A stretch of DNA of 64,000 nucleotides from Shewanella baltica (GTDB lineage Bacteria; Pseudomonadota; Gammaproteobacteria; Enterobacterales; Shewanellaceae). This document shows positions 18,879 to 26,865 of this stretch, one piece after another. The notes beneath the pieces are model-generated. The model was not told the origin of the DNA and searched no databases. It saw nothing but the letters and a program-made list of their open reading frames with translations. The DNA lies in NCBI RefSeq assembly GCF_900456975.1, contig NZ_UGYM01000002.1, forward strand, positions 372,001-436,000, read 5' to 3'. Within the stretch, counting starts at the first letter, position 1; each line of letters begins with the position of its first letter. Position numbers and translations under genes: made by a program.

Positions 18879-21767
18879 ATGACCAAGCAAACCCTTACTC
18901 AGTTAGAACAGCACGATTTATTCTTACGTCGTCATATCGGCCCAGATAGTAACCAACAGCAAGCGATGCTGAATTTTGTTGGTGCTGAGTCACTGGAAGA
19001 TCTGACCGCGCAAATCGTGCCTGAGTCGATCCGTTTAAGCCAAGACCTGAGCATTGGTGATTCCTGCGGCGAAGCCGAAGGCATTGCCTACATTCGTGGT
19101 TTAGCGGACCAAAACCAAGTATTTAAGAGCTACATAGGTATGGGTTACTACGGCACACAAGTGCCAAACGTGATCCTGCGTAACGTATTTGAAAACCCAG
19201 GTTGGTACACGGCTTACACGCCATATCAGCCAGAAATCGCCCAAGGCCGTTTAGAAGCCATTCTAAACTTCCAACAAGTGTCGATGGACTTAACGGGTTT
19301 AGATTTGGCTTCTGCTTCTTTACTAGATGAAGCAACCGCTGCTGCCGAAGCGATGGCGCTGGCAAAGCGTGTTTCTAAAGCGAAAAAAGCCAATATCTTC
19401 TTCGTTGCCGATGATGTGTTCCCGCAAACCTTAGACGTAGTGAAAACCCGCGCTGAGTGTTTTGGTTTTGAAGTGGTGGTTGGTCCTGCAAGCGAAGCCG
19501 TTAACTACGAGCTGTTTGGTGCTTTGTTCCAATATACTAACCGTTTCGGTCAAATCACTGACTTCACCGAATTATTCGCAACCCTGCGTGCGAAGAATGT
19601 GATTGTGACTGTGGCCGCCGACATTATGTCTTTGGTATTACTGAAATCACCGGGCTCTATGGGCGCCGATGTGGTATTTGGTAGTGCACAGCGTTTCGGC
19701 GTACCAATGGGCTTTGGTGGTCCACACGCGGCTTTCTTCGTTGCCCGTGACGAGCACAAACGTTCTATGCCTGGCCGTATCATTGGTGTGTCAAAAGACG
19801 CCCGTGGTAACCGCGCTCTGCGTATGGCGATGCAAACTCGCGAGCAACATATTCGCCGCGAAAAAGCCAACTCAAACATTTGTACTGCACAAATTTTATT
19901 AGCGAACATGGCGTCTTTCTACGCCGTATTCCACGGCCCAGATGGCCTGAAAACTATCGCGTCACGCATTAACCGTTTTGCCGATATTTTAGCGGCAGGT
20001 TTGCAAGCGAAGGGCGTGAGCTTAGTCAACAGCACTTGGTTTGATACCATCAGCACCAAAGGCTTAGATGTTGCTGCTGTTAATGCACGTGCACTGGCTG
20101 CTGAAATGAACCTACGTTTCGATGCCGACGGCACTGTGGGCGTGAGCTTAGACGAAACCACATTGCGCACAGATATCGACGCGCTGTTTGATGTGATCTT
20201 AGGCGCTGGCCATGGTTTAGATGTTGCCGCGTTAGACGCGCAAATCGTGAGCCAAGGTAGCCAATCGATTCCTGCTGCACTCGTGCGTCAAGATGCGATT
20301 TTAAGCCACCCAACCTTCAATCGCTATCAAAGCGAAACCGAGATGATGCGTTATATCAAACGTCTCGAAAGCAAAGACTTAGCACTTAACTACTCGATGA
20401 TTTCACTGGGCTCATGCACCATGAAGTTAAACGCAGCGGTTGAAATGCTCCCTGTGAGCTGGCCAGAATTTGCCAACATGCACCCATTCAGCCCACTGGA
20501 TCAAGCCAAAGGCTACACCCAGTTGATTGAAGAGCTGTCGACTTGGTTAGTGAACATCACAGGCTACGACGCTGTGTGTATCCAGCCTAACTCAGGCGCT
20601 CAAGGTGAATACGCTGGCTTGTTAGCCATCAAGAAATACCATGAGTCACGTGGCGATGCGCACAGAAACATCTGTTTGATCCCGCAATCTGCCCACGGTA
20701 CTAACCCAGCATCGGCGCAATTAGCCGGTATGCAAGTGATAGTTACTGCCTGTGACAAGCAAGGTAACGTCGATTTAGAAGATCTGAAGACCAAAGCCGC
20801 CGAAGTGGCTGGAAACCTGTCTTGCATCATGATCACTTACCCATCGACCCACGGTGTGTATGAAGAATCTATCCGCGAAATCTGCGACATAGTGCATCAG
20901 CACGGCGGTCAAGTGTACTTAGACGGCGCCAATATGAACGCGCAGGTTGGCTTAACGTCTCCTGGCTTTATCGGTGCCGACGTATCACACCTTAACCTAC
21001 ACAAAACCTTCGCTATTCCACACGGCGGCGGTGGCCCAGGTATGGGCCCAATCGGCGTGAAATCGCACTTAGCCCCATTCGTTGCGGGCCACGTTGTGGT
21101 TAAACCGGGCCGTGAAAGTGATCACAACGGCGCTGTATCAGCCGCACCTTATGGTAGCGCGGGCATTCTGCCTATCAGTTGGATGTACATTAAGCTGTTA
21201 GGCTCTCAAGGCCTGAAAAAGTCGACCCAAACTGCGCTGTTAAACGCCAACTACGTGATGAAGAAGCTGTCTGAACACTACCCAGTATTGTTCCGTGGCC
21301 GTAACGATCGCGTGGCGCACGAATGTATTATCGACTTACGTCCACTGAAAGAAGCCTCAGGCGTGACCGAAATGGATATCGCTAAGCGTTTGAATGACTA
21401 CGGTTTCCACGCACCAACCATGAGCTTCCCTGTTGCGGGAACCCTGATGATTGAGCCGACGGAATCTGAATCTAAGGTGGAACTCGATCGTTTCATCGAC
21501 GCTATGGTGTCAATCCGCGCTGAAATCGCCAAAGTGGAATCGGGCGAATGGCCAGTGGACAACAACCCGCTGCACAACGCACCGCACACTATGGCCGATA
21601 TCATGGACCCAGAGTTTGATACGCGTCCATACAGCCGCGAAGTGGCCGTGTTCCCAAGTGCATCAGTACGCACCAACAAGTTCTGGCCAACCGTGAATCG
21701 TATTGATGATGTCTACGGCGACCGCAACTTGATGTGTTCGTGTGCACCATTATCAGACTACGAGTAG
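18879..21767 (+). CDS. gcvP: Glycine dehydrogenase (decarboxylating), P protein
   Basis: 962 aa, the single-chain bacterial form. The N-terminal half has FLRRHIGP and [18 protein letters not shown]. The C-terminal half has [19 protein letters not shown] motifs and the PLP-binding [19 protein letters not shown] with Lys709 as Schiff-base lysine. It decarboxylates glycine and loads the aminomethyl group on GcvH. Strong SD (AACAAGG). The stop is immediately followed by repeat copy A and its terminator. Confidence 0.97.
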   Translation: MTKQTLTQLEQHDLFLRRHIGPDSNQQQAMLNFVGAESLEDLTAQIVPESIRLSQDLSIGDSCGEAEGIAYIRGLADQNQVFKSYIGMGYYGTQVPNVILRNVFENPGWYTAYTPYQPEIAQGRLEAILNFQQVSMDLTGLDLASASLLDEATAAAEAMALAKRVSKAKKANIFFVADDVFPQTLDVVKTRAECFGFEVVVGPASEAVNYELFGALFQYTNRFGQITDFTELFATLRAKNVIVTVAADIMSLVLLKSPGSMGADVVFGSAQRFGVPMGFGGPHAAFFVARDEHKRSMPGRIIGVSKDARGNRALRMAMQTREQHIRREKANSNICTAQILLANMASFYAVFHGPDGLKTIASRINRFADILAAGLQAKGVSLVNSTWFDTISTKGLDVAAVNARALAAEMNLRFDADGTVGVSLDETTLRTDIDALFDVILGAGHGLDVAALDAQIVSQGSQSIPAALVRQDAILSHPTFNRYQSETEMMRYIKRLESKDLALNYSMISLGSCTMKLNAAVEMLPVSWPEFANMHPFSPLDQAKGYTQLIEELSTWLVNITGYDAVCIQPNSGAQGEYAGLLAIKKYHESRGDAHRNICLIPQSAHGTNPASAQLAGMQVIVTACDKQGNVDLEDLKTKAAEVAGNLSCIMITYPSTHGVYEESIREICDIVHQHGGQVYLDGANMNAQVGLTSPGFIGADVSHLNLHKTFAIPHGGGGPGMGPIGVKSHLAPFVAGHVVVKPGRESDHNGAVSAAPYGSAGILPISWMYIKLLGSQGLKKSTQTALLNANYVMKKLSEHYPVLFRGRNDRVAHECIIDLRPLKEASGVTEMDIAKRLNDYGFHAPTMSFPVAGTLMIEPTESESKVELDRFIDAMVSIRAEIAKVESGEWPVDNNPLHNAPHTMADIMDPEFDTRPYSREVAVFPSASVRTNKFWPTVNRIDDVYGDRNLMCSCAPLSDYE

Positions 21768-21770
21768 GGG

Positions 21771-22070
21771 CTGAATAGTACGTTATTCAGTTCTAACGTT
21801 TGATGAAAAGCGAACCCTTAGCGGTTCGCTTTTTTATTGGTTAGTTATTTATTCTGCTGAGATTGAGCTGCTAATTAACTTTTAAGTTGTTGATAGCACA
21901 GTGCTGCTAATTGCCTGCCGCAGGCTCTCGCACTGTTACACCAGTGACACGCCGTGCATACATCCCTGTAGGCTCTACTAAAACATCCTGTTTTAGAAGG
22001 TCACTGGTGCAACAATGCCAGTTCTGGTGTACTCGTTGAGTGACGAGTTATGCCTGTCCTGACATTCTTT
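21771..22070. repeat. Intergenic repeat, copy A (long form)
   Basis: About 300 bp starting with the CTGAATA...TATTCAG hairpin and the gcvP terminator, then a core with GCCTGCCGCAGGC (palindrome), TTACACCAGTGAC, CTACTAAAACATCC, GTCACTGGTGCAA, and ending GTTATGCCTGTCCTGACATTC. The full length recurs as copy B, and the core recurs as copy C. The TTACACCAGTGAC / GTCACTGGTGCAA pair can fold into a long hairpin. Confidence 0.85.
21807..21835 (+). terminator. Terminator after gcvP
   Basis: AAAAGCGAACC-CTTAGC-GGTTCGCTTTTTT. An almost identical hairpin recurs at 22238-22267 inside repeat copy B. Confidence 0.85.
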
Positions 22071-22202
22071 GGCTAGTTCATTAAAGGGGTTGTGACACTG
22101 CTGATCTAGTTAGTTTCCAACTAGAATTCAGTTGATCATTGGGCTTGCGACTGCAAGCCCTTATTGGGAGTTAGCTTCGGCTGTGATGTGATTATGTAAG
22201 GT
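22071..22202. other. Spacer between repeats A and B, with a hairpin
   Basis: 132 bp of unique sequence without an ORF. It contains GGGCTTGC-GACT-GCAAGCCC-TTATT (22141-22165), a terminator-like hairpin that may be the remnant of a lost gene's 3' end. Confidence 0.5.
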
Positions 22203-22529
22203 CTGAATAACACGTTATTCAGTTCTAACGTTTGATGAAAAGCGAACCCTTAGCGGTTCGCTTTTTTGTTGGTTAGTTATTCATTCTGCCATGATTGAGC
22301 TGCTAATTAGCTTTATAAGTTGCTGATAATGCAGTGTTGCTAATTGCCTGCCGCAGGCTTTCGCATTCTCTTATATTAGTTACACCAGTGACACGCCGTA
22401 CTTATGTTTAAATAAAATCGCCCCTGTAAGCTCTACTAAAACATCCATGTTTTAGAAGGTCACTGGTGCAACAATGCATAATCTGGTGTAACCGTTGAGT
22501 GAAAAGTTATGCCTGTCCTGACATTCTTT
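22203..22529. repeat. Intergenic repeat, copy B (long form)
   Basis: About 327 bp, a near-duplicate of copy A in the same orientation. It includes a second copy of the gcvP-type terminator (22238-22267), the GCCTGCCGCAGGC palindrome and the TTACACCAG...CTGGTGTAA inverted ends, plus a short insertion (TATGTTTAAATAAAATCGCC) shared with copy C. It ends 7 nt before the stop codon of the minus-strand lipoprotein gene. Confidence 0.85.
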
Positions 22530-22535
22530 TCGTGC

Positions 22536-23114
22536 TTATTGTGCGTTTGCGCAGTTGCTTTGCCATTCTCGAAAAAACTCATTGTTTGTTACGAGCAATT
22601 CTGCTGATTTACGGGAGGCTTTTGCAAGAAACCGATCTATTTTGTTAGTTTCAAATAGGGCACTATCATGATGCCCTCTAATACGTTTTATATATTTAAT
22701 TTGATCGAATTTCGTTAGGGTATAAGTAATGTCAACGATAGTGTCACCATCCATTACATCCCAAGCCGCCATATGAATAGTTGCTCCTAATTTACATTCA
22801 GGATTTACTGAAGGAATAATAACTTCATCAAGCGCATTTTTTACTTCTGCTTGAACAATTTCGTTAATTGGGGTGGAGAAAACTAGCCCCGCAGAACTCC
22901 CGTCGGCTTGACAAGGTAAGCAACCTAAATGAGATATGGTATTTTGGCTAATACTCACATGGGGTTCGTATTTGAAAGTGCTAATTTCTAAGTTAGTAAT
23001 GTTTTGTTTAGTTTTTATGGGAGGAAAAGAACCAGAAGTACTTAGATCATAGTTTTGAGGTTGTACTGCACAACCTGATGCTATTAGTATAAGTGGTAAA
23101 AATAGTTTTTTCAT
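22536..23114 (-). CDS. Hypothetical lipoprotein
   Basis: 192 aa from the ATG at 23114; the longer start at 23129 puts a charged stretch before the signal peptide. MKKLFLPLILIASGCAVQ is a type II signal peptide with lipobox IASGC, so the protein is expected to be lipidated on Cys and anchored in the envelope. The mature part has a CLPC pair and a C-terminal region rich in charged residues (YIKRIRGHHDSALF). I do not recognise the family. The gene is AT-rich compared with the core genes around it and stands alone between repeats, suggesting acquired DNA. Confidence 0.65.
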   Translation of the reverse strand: MKKLFLPLILIASGCAVQPQNYDLSTSGSFPPIKTKQNITNLEISTFKYEPHVSISQNTISHLGCLPCQADGSSAGLVFSTPINEIVQAEVKNALDEVIIPSVNPECKLGATIHMAAWDVMDGDTIVDITYTLTKFDQIKYIKRIRGHHDSALFETNKIDRFLAKASRKSAELLVTNNEFFREWQSNCANAQ

Positions 23115-23500
23115 TTTAAAAATATCCATTTAAATTAGAAAAGACATAATGTCATAGTTTGGCAGTTTGTTTGCAGGGTAAAATCAGTGCTTGAAATTAG
23201 AGACTGCATCATTGTCTGTTTGTATAAATGATATTATAGGAAATTTATTGTTTGAGGTAGTGTTTTTAAGTGGTTGTGTAATCCAACTTAAATTTTAGGG
23301 TGAGTGACTCACCTTTAATCAGCTTGCCATTTTAGAAAGTGTTATTTCAAAATATTTAATAAGATATACTTTTATTAAAATTGAATGCTTTCAAGCATTT
23401 TTATATTGCATAGACCATAAATCAACAGCGTTATAATTGTATTTCTGCTGAGCTTAGTAGTGCTAAAAACTTTTCATGGCTTTTGATCACGCCATTTCCC
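23115..23500. other. AT-rich gene-free stretch
   Basis: No convincing ORF, RNA or operator is seen on either strand. It is clearly AT-richer than the surrounding core genes. A weak inverted pair (TTGAATGCTTTCAAGCATTTTTATA, about 23381-23405, AATGCTT/AAGCATT) could be a hairpin. Confidence 0.4.
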
Positions 23501-23638
23501 AATTGCCTGCCGCAGGCTTTGCACTGTTACACCAGTGACACGCCGTGCTTATGTTTAAATAAAATCTCCCCTGTAGGCTCTACTAAAACATCCATGTTTT
23601 AGACGGTCACTGGTGCAACAATGCCTAATCTGGTGTAA
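23501..23638. repeat. Intergenic repeat, copy C (core form)
   Basis: 138 bp matching the core of copies A and B, from AATTGCCTGCCGCAGGC to TCTGGTGTAA. It lacks the terminator half and the GTTATGCCTG tail. It ends 10 nt before the stop codon of the minus-strand DUF6119-type gene. The TTACACCAG ... CTGGTGTAA ends are perfect inverted repeats. Because the core occurs alone, it is probably the mobile or amplifying unit. Confidence 0.85.
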
Positions 23639-23647
23639 TTTTTGAAT

Positions 23648-25300
23648 TTACGTAGTCGGCTTTATGATTTTGTCTACGCCAGCAACCGTTACTTTAAATC
23701 CTTTCTGACTCAAGTTTTCATAGGTTTTGGTGAGATTAACTTTACTGAAAAATGGCAGGTTATTTTTAAGGCTACTTGATTCTTCACCAAGAATTAAGAA
23801 CACGATCTCTATTTTGGTGCTATCAACTTTATCTAACGGTACAGTTTCAACAATATCTTTCGAAACCTGATTACGAATTACTGTTCTAGCAGCAATCCTG
23901 AATTTTCTATCTCCAAGCATTATTTCTGCAGCAATATTTCCTTGTGCAAACAAATGGCTTAATCCTGCGGAGCCCCCTTTGCGATGCTTTACATGAATAA
24001 ATTGGCTATCTTTTGTAAGCAGATCACACAACTCTATAGCAGTGGTTGTTTTATCACTCTTTACAAGTTTTTTATCTAAAACATGGTAACCCTTTTCCTT
24101 TGCTGCACGAATATTGTAATCACCTTCAGCTTCAATCTTCTCAACTACTTTCCCTTTATTTCTCCCTTTTGTGGCTAATTCTTCCCAAATATAAACTTCT
24201 GGAAAATCGAGAGTGGCTACTTTTACTTCAGCCAGTAATTTATCAATGGTGTCTACAAAACTATCGGCGATCTCGTACCATACACCAGAAAATAATATGT
24301 ATGTTTTCCCTGATTTCTTTATTTCAAAGTAAAAGCAATCGTACAATTTATACTCTATATCTTCTTCGGTTGTGTGAAAGACAAACAGGCGATCCCTTTT
24401 CAAGGAGTCTATGGATAGACTATCTTTATCTAGGTTGGAATAGTAGTCATCACTTTCAATGGTTGGTTTCACATTTAATTTACTCCTTGTAAAACTGAAG
24501 CCTGTAATCTCATCCCAATTCAACATTTCAGGGATTGATATTACTATTTTCGGATGAGCATTTTTAAGATCATCAATCAATATTTGATTCAGTGGATCTG
24601 TATCTTTTTTTTCTTCTAAGCGACGTATGTTATCCACCCAGGCAAAAGATTTCTTATAATCACTACTTTTATAGTAATCATATATTTTGTCTACTAAAGT
24701 TGGAATATCAGTAATTTCTATTTCTTTTCTGAATGAAAATGTAGTCCCACTTCCAGATATATTAAAAAATCAACACCGTTCTTTGGCGAACCAGTAACAC
24801 CTCGTAATAGATCTTTAGATATATCGATACCGAAGACTTCAACACTGGTTGAACGAGAAGCTTGCGCTTTCTTTTGAACACCCTGTTCGTCTAATGTAAT
24901 AACGTCGACACTACGAAGAGTTGCGTGATTTAACGTATTTAGAGCCGTTTTTATACCAAAATCCGTTACGAAACATTCCATATCTAACAAATGGCGACCG
25001 TAGCCGAAAGTGATAACCATTGTGGCCTTAGTAGCTCTTATGATTAACACGGCTGAAGTTGAACGATTCTGCAGATCATCTATTGAAGTATTGGTTAAAG
25101 ACTTTGCGAACTTAGCCCAACTAGGGGGGCTAGACTTCGACTTTTTGACATATAAAACACCGGCGATATCAAGGGGGGGGCTTTAGCTGATAGGTTTCAT
25201 AGTCAGCGCTAGCTTTAAGCAACTTGTGATATGACACACTTTTATGATCATCTTGAGCTAGAAATATATTCAAATGTTGGTATTTGGCTGCTTTATTCAC
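23648..25300 (-). pseudogene. DUF6119 / TIGR04141-type protein, broken by two homopolymer indels
   Basis: Three consecutive minus-strand frames together encode one protein of about 550 aa. The first runs from a GTG at 25300 (AAGG upstream) and stops at 25170 after a run of eight C (G8 at 25173-25180 on the plus strand). Removing one C joins it to the second frame (25170s down to 24718). That frame contains a VITFGYGRHLL segment and stops just after a run of six T (A6 at 24764-24769). Adding one T joins it to the third frame (to 23648), with YKKSFAWVDNIR, IELCDLLTKD, and HVKHRKGGSAGLSHLFAQG. These blocks are those of the sporadically distributed TIGR04141/DUF6119 family, usually about 500-550 aa. 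The two shifts cancel, and total length is exactly 551 codons. It is either a decayed gene, a phase-variable gene, or intact with two base-calling errors. Its function is unknown. The NERD gene is 71 nt upstream on the same strand. Confidence 0.75.
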
Positions 25301-25371
25301 TATTAGACCTTATATAGATTGAATCTGTCTGATTATAAACAGTGGAACAGAACAAACCTTTTCAAAAGGCA

Positions 25372-26286
25372 TCATTTCCTCGCTTCGCTTTTACTCAAGC
25401 ATCGCTGTGCGACTTGATAAATAATCTGTTCTACTTGTTGCTGGCTGAGTACTTGGGTTCGCAGGGTTGGGATAGTGCCGACTAAAAATTTGTGGCTGAT
25501 AATCGGGAACGGTGGTTTGGTCTGACAGGTGACATACCAGCCGGGGAATACTAGGACTGGGGTTGAGGATACTGGTGTTCCTGTGGCTTTGGTTAACCAT
25601 TGGCTGACCCACTTTGCCTGACGTTCAGCCTGTTCTATGGGTTTGGTTTCAGTCCACGAGGGGAAGTTTAAGCGCCCGTCTTTGTAAAATACTTGATAGC
25701 CTTTTTTACCAGAGCCTGGGCCATTTCCATTGGTTTGGAGTAGGTCTTTGTTCCGTTTATGGCGGCCTTTGGTTTCAATGGCGAATACGCCATTTTTGCC
25801 TACCACAAGATGGTCGATGTTAAAGCCGTCGGCTTGGACATCGTGAAATACTTGATAACCGAGTGCTTGTAAGCCTATGAGTTCATTGGCTGTGGCAATT
25901 TCTGCTGTGTGGCCTAGACGTAATTTGGTGAGCTTTGAAAAGTTTTTCCATGTTTTAAAGCCGCAATAAGCTAATCCCATTAAACCCGTTGTGACAGATA
26001 TCCACGGAAATTGACCGACTGTGATGTGGGCTTTAAGGCTGCTGACGGCAAACGGCAGGGATACTATCATCGCGCCCATCAGCATACTTCCGATTAAGTC
26101 CATCTGCAGATCTTGTATTTGTTGCTGTAAACCATAAGCGGGAATGCGGGCGAGTTGTTCACGATCGACGGGTAGCTTTACGGTTGCATCGCGATATTTC
26201 AGCAAGCCATACATGACACCCACTATGGCAAACATGCTGGAGAGTATTATCGCTAGGGATAACATACTGTTGCTGAAATCGGTCAT
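25372..26286 (-). CDS. Membrane-anchored NERD-domain (nuclease-related) protein
   Basis: 304 aa. Hydrophobic segments at about 8-30 and 64-82 (possibly a third at 92-110) anchor it in the inner membrane. A NERD domain follows from about residue 122: LGHTAEIATANELIGL (Glu129), FNIDHLVVGKNGVFAIETKGR (Asp158, Glu171, Lys173). These residues reproduce the D...ExK layout of restriction-endonuclease-like folds. The domain is thus potentially an active nuclease facing the cytoplasm, with a C-terminal tail of about 80 residues. It is upstream of and co-oriented with the DUF6119-type gene, with no terminator between. The substrate is unknown; a defence role is inferred only from family and context. 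Confidence 0.8.
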   Translation of the reverse strand: MTDFSNSMLSLAIILSSMFAIVGVMYGLLKYRDATVKLPVDREQLARIPAYGLQQQIQDLQMDLIGSMLMGAMIVSLPFAVSSLKAHITVGQFPWISVTTGLMGLAYCGFKTWKNFSKLTKLRLGHTAEIATANELIGLQALGYQVFHDVQADGFNIDHLVVGKNGVFAIETKGRHKRNKDLLQTNGNGPGSGKKGYQVFYKDGRLNFPSWTETKPIEQAERQAKWVSQWLTKATGTPVSSTPVLVFPGWYVTCQTKPPFPIISHKFLVGTIPTLRTQVLSQQQVEQIIYQVAQRCLSKSEARK

Positions 26287-26692
26287 TTACGTCCCAGAAG
26301 TAATGCAAGCCAATCGTTAAATTGATGACATAACCCGCTAATAAAATTTATTTATAGTTTTGGAAAGTGGTGGCAGAGTTGTCTGCTAAGAGTTTGGGCG
26401 CACATTGCTGATTTGCTTTTTCTTCCTTAAATGGCGTCTTCGATGATTGAGTTCGAGTTTGCCCTGCATTTTCCTTAAGTGGTCACACTTTTTACTTAGT
26501 GGTCACACTTTAACCCGCTCTATACGGTTTAATCAATGCGTTTTATCACAAAAATGTATTTTAAATAATGACTTGTGGCCGGGGCTGTCTGAGTTTAAAC
26601 GCAGTGTGTTAGTGACTAGAAGCTAACGCGATACTGTGGCATTTTTAAACAAAATGCTTGCCGCGATAGGGATGATTTGTTATTACTGGCCC
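26287..26692. other. Gene-free region upstream of the Thr leader
   Basis: About 400 nt without a credible ORF, between the divergent NERD gene and the Thr leader. It holds the tandem palindromes at 26475-26511. A possible promoter is TTGCCG (26658-26663), 17 nt, TATTAC (26681-26686). That would place the start essentially at the leader ATG, so a promoter further upstream is equally possible. Confidence 0.4.
26475..26511. repeat. Two tandem palindromes AAGTGGTCACACTT
   Basis: AAGTGGTCACACTT (26477-26490) and TAGTGGTCACACTT (26497-26510) are in direct repeat, 20-21 bp apart, i.e. two helical turns. Each is itself an inverted repeat (AAGTG-GTCA-CACTT). They could be a double operator for a dimeric regulator, or a remnant of an IS21-like end, which often carries repeated GTGGTCAC-like words. 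Confidence 0.6.
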
Positions 26693-26758
26693 ATGAACAA
26701 AATATACGTAAGCGCAATTAACACCACCACTACCACCACGAGAATTCTCGGGGGGTAG
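26693..26758 (+). CDS. Threonine leader peptide of the short ThrRS gene
   Basis: 21-codon ORF: M-N-K-I-Y-V-S-A-I-N, then six consecutive Thr codons (ACC ACC ACT ACC ACC ACG, 26723-26740), then R-I-L-G-G and TAG. The run of Thr codons immediately before a set of alternative hairpins and a terminator is the hallmark of an amino-acid attenuator leader, like thrL of the E. coli thr operon, but with no sequence relationship. No clear Shine-Dalgarno lies at normal spacing (AGGG is about 20 nt upstream), so initiation may be weak or leaderless. The peptide itself probably has no function beyond sensing Thr-tRNA charging. Confidence 0.85.
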   Translation: MNKIYVSAINTTTTTTRILGG

Positions 26759-26811
26759 TTTTTTGCGTCTTTAAAAAAACCCTCTGAGCGACATCGCCAG
26801 AGGTTTTTTTT
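26739..26811 (+). promoter_or_regulatory. Transcription attenuator (terminator/antiterminator) of the ThrRS gene
   Basis: Strand 1:2 is CGAGAATTCTCG (26739-26750), overlapping the last Thr codon. Strand 2:3, the antiterminator, is CTCGGGGGGT (26747-26756) pairing with ACCCTCTGAG (26779-26788): ten contiguous pairs including two G-U. Strand 3:4, the terminator, is CCTCTG-A-GCG / CGC-CAGAGG (26781-26803) followed by eight T. Strands 2 and 3 are each used in mutually exclusive pairings. A ribosome stalled on the Thr codons would cover strand 1, free strand 2 and prevent termination. The pairing was worked out by hand; energies were not computed. Confidence 0.85.
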
Positions 26812-26865
26812 ATACCTTGGTTTTGTATTTCGCTCAGATTTAACTCAGATTTAACTCAGGAGAGA

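Noticed and set aside
21771..23638. Integron attC/gene-cassette array
   Set aside because: Although repeats abut gene ends, no convincing GTTRRRY core sites paired with inverse cores are present at consistent positions, and no integrase is in the window.
26658..26686. Leaderless-type promoter TTGCCG-N17-TATTAC for the Thr leader
   Set aside because: It would place transcription start at the leader ATG and leave no room for a ribosome binding site; the match to consensus is moderate, so I do not annotate it as a promoter.
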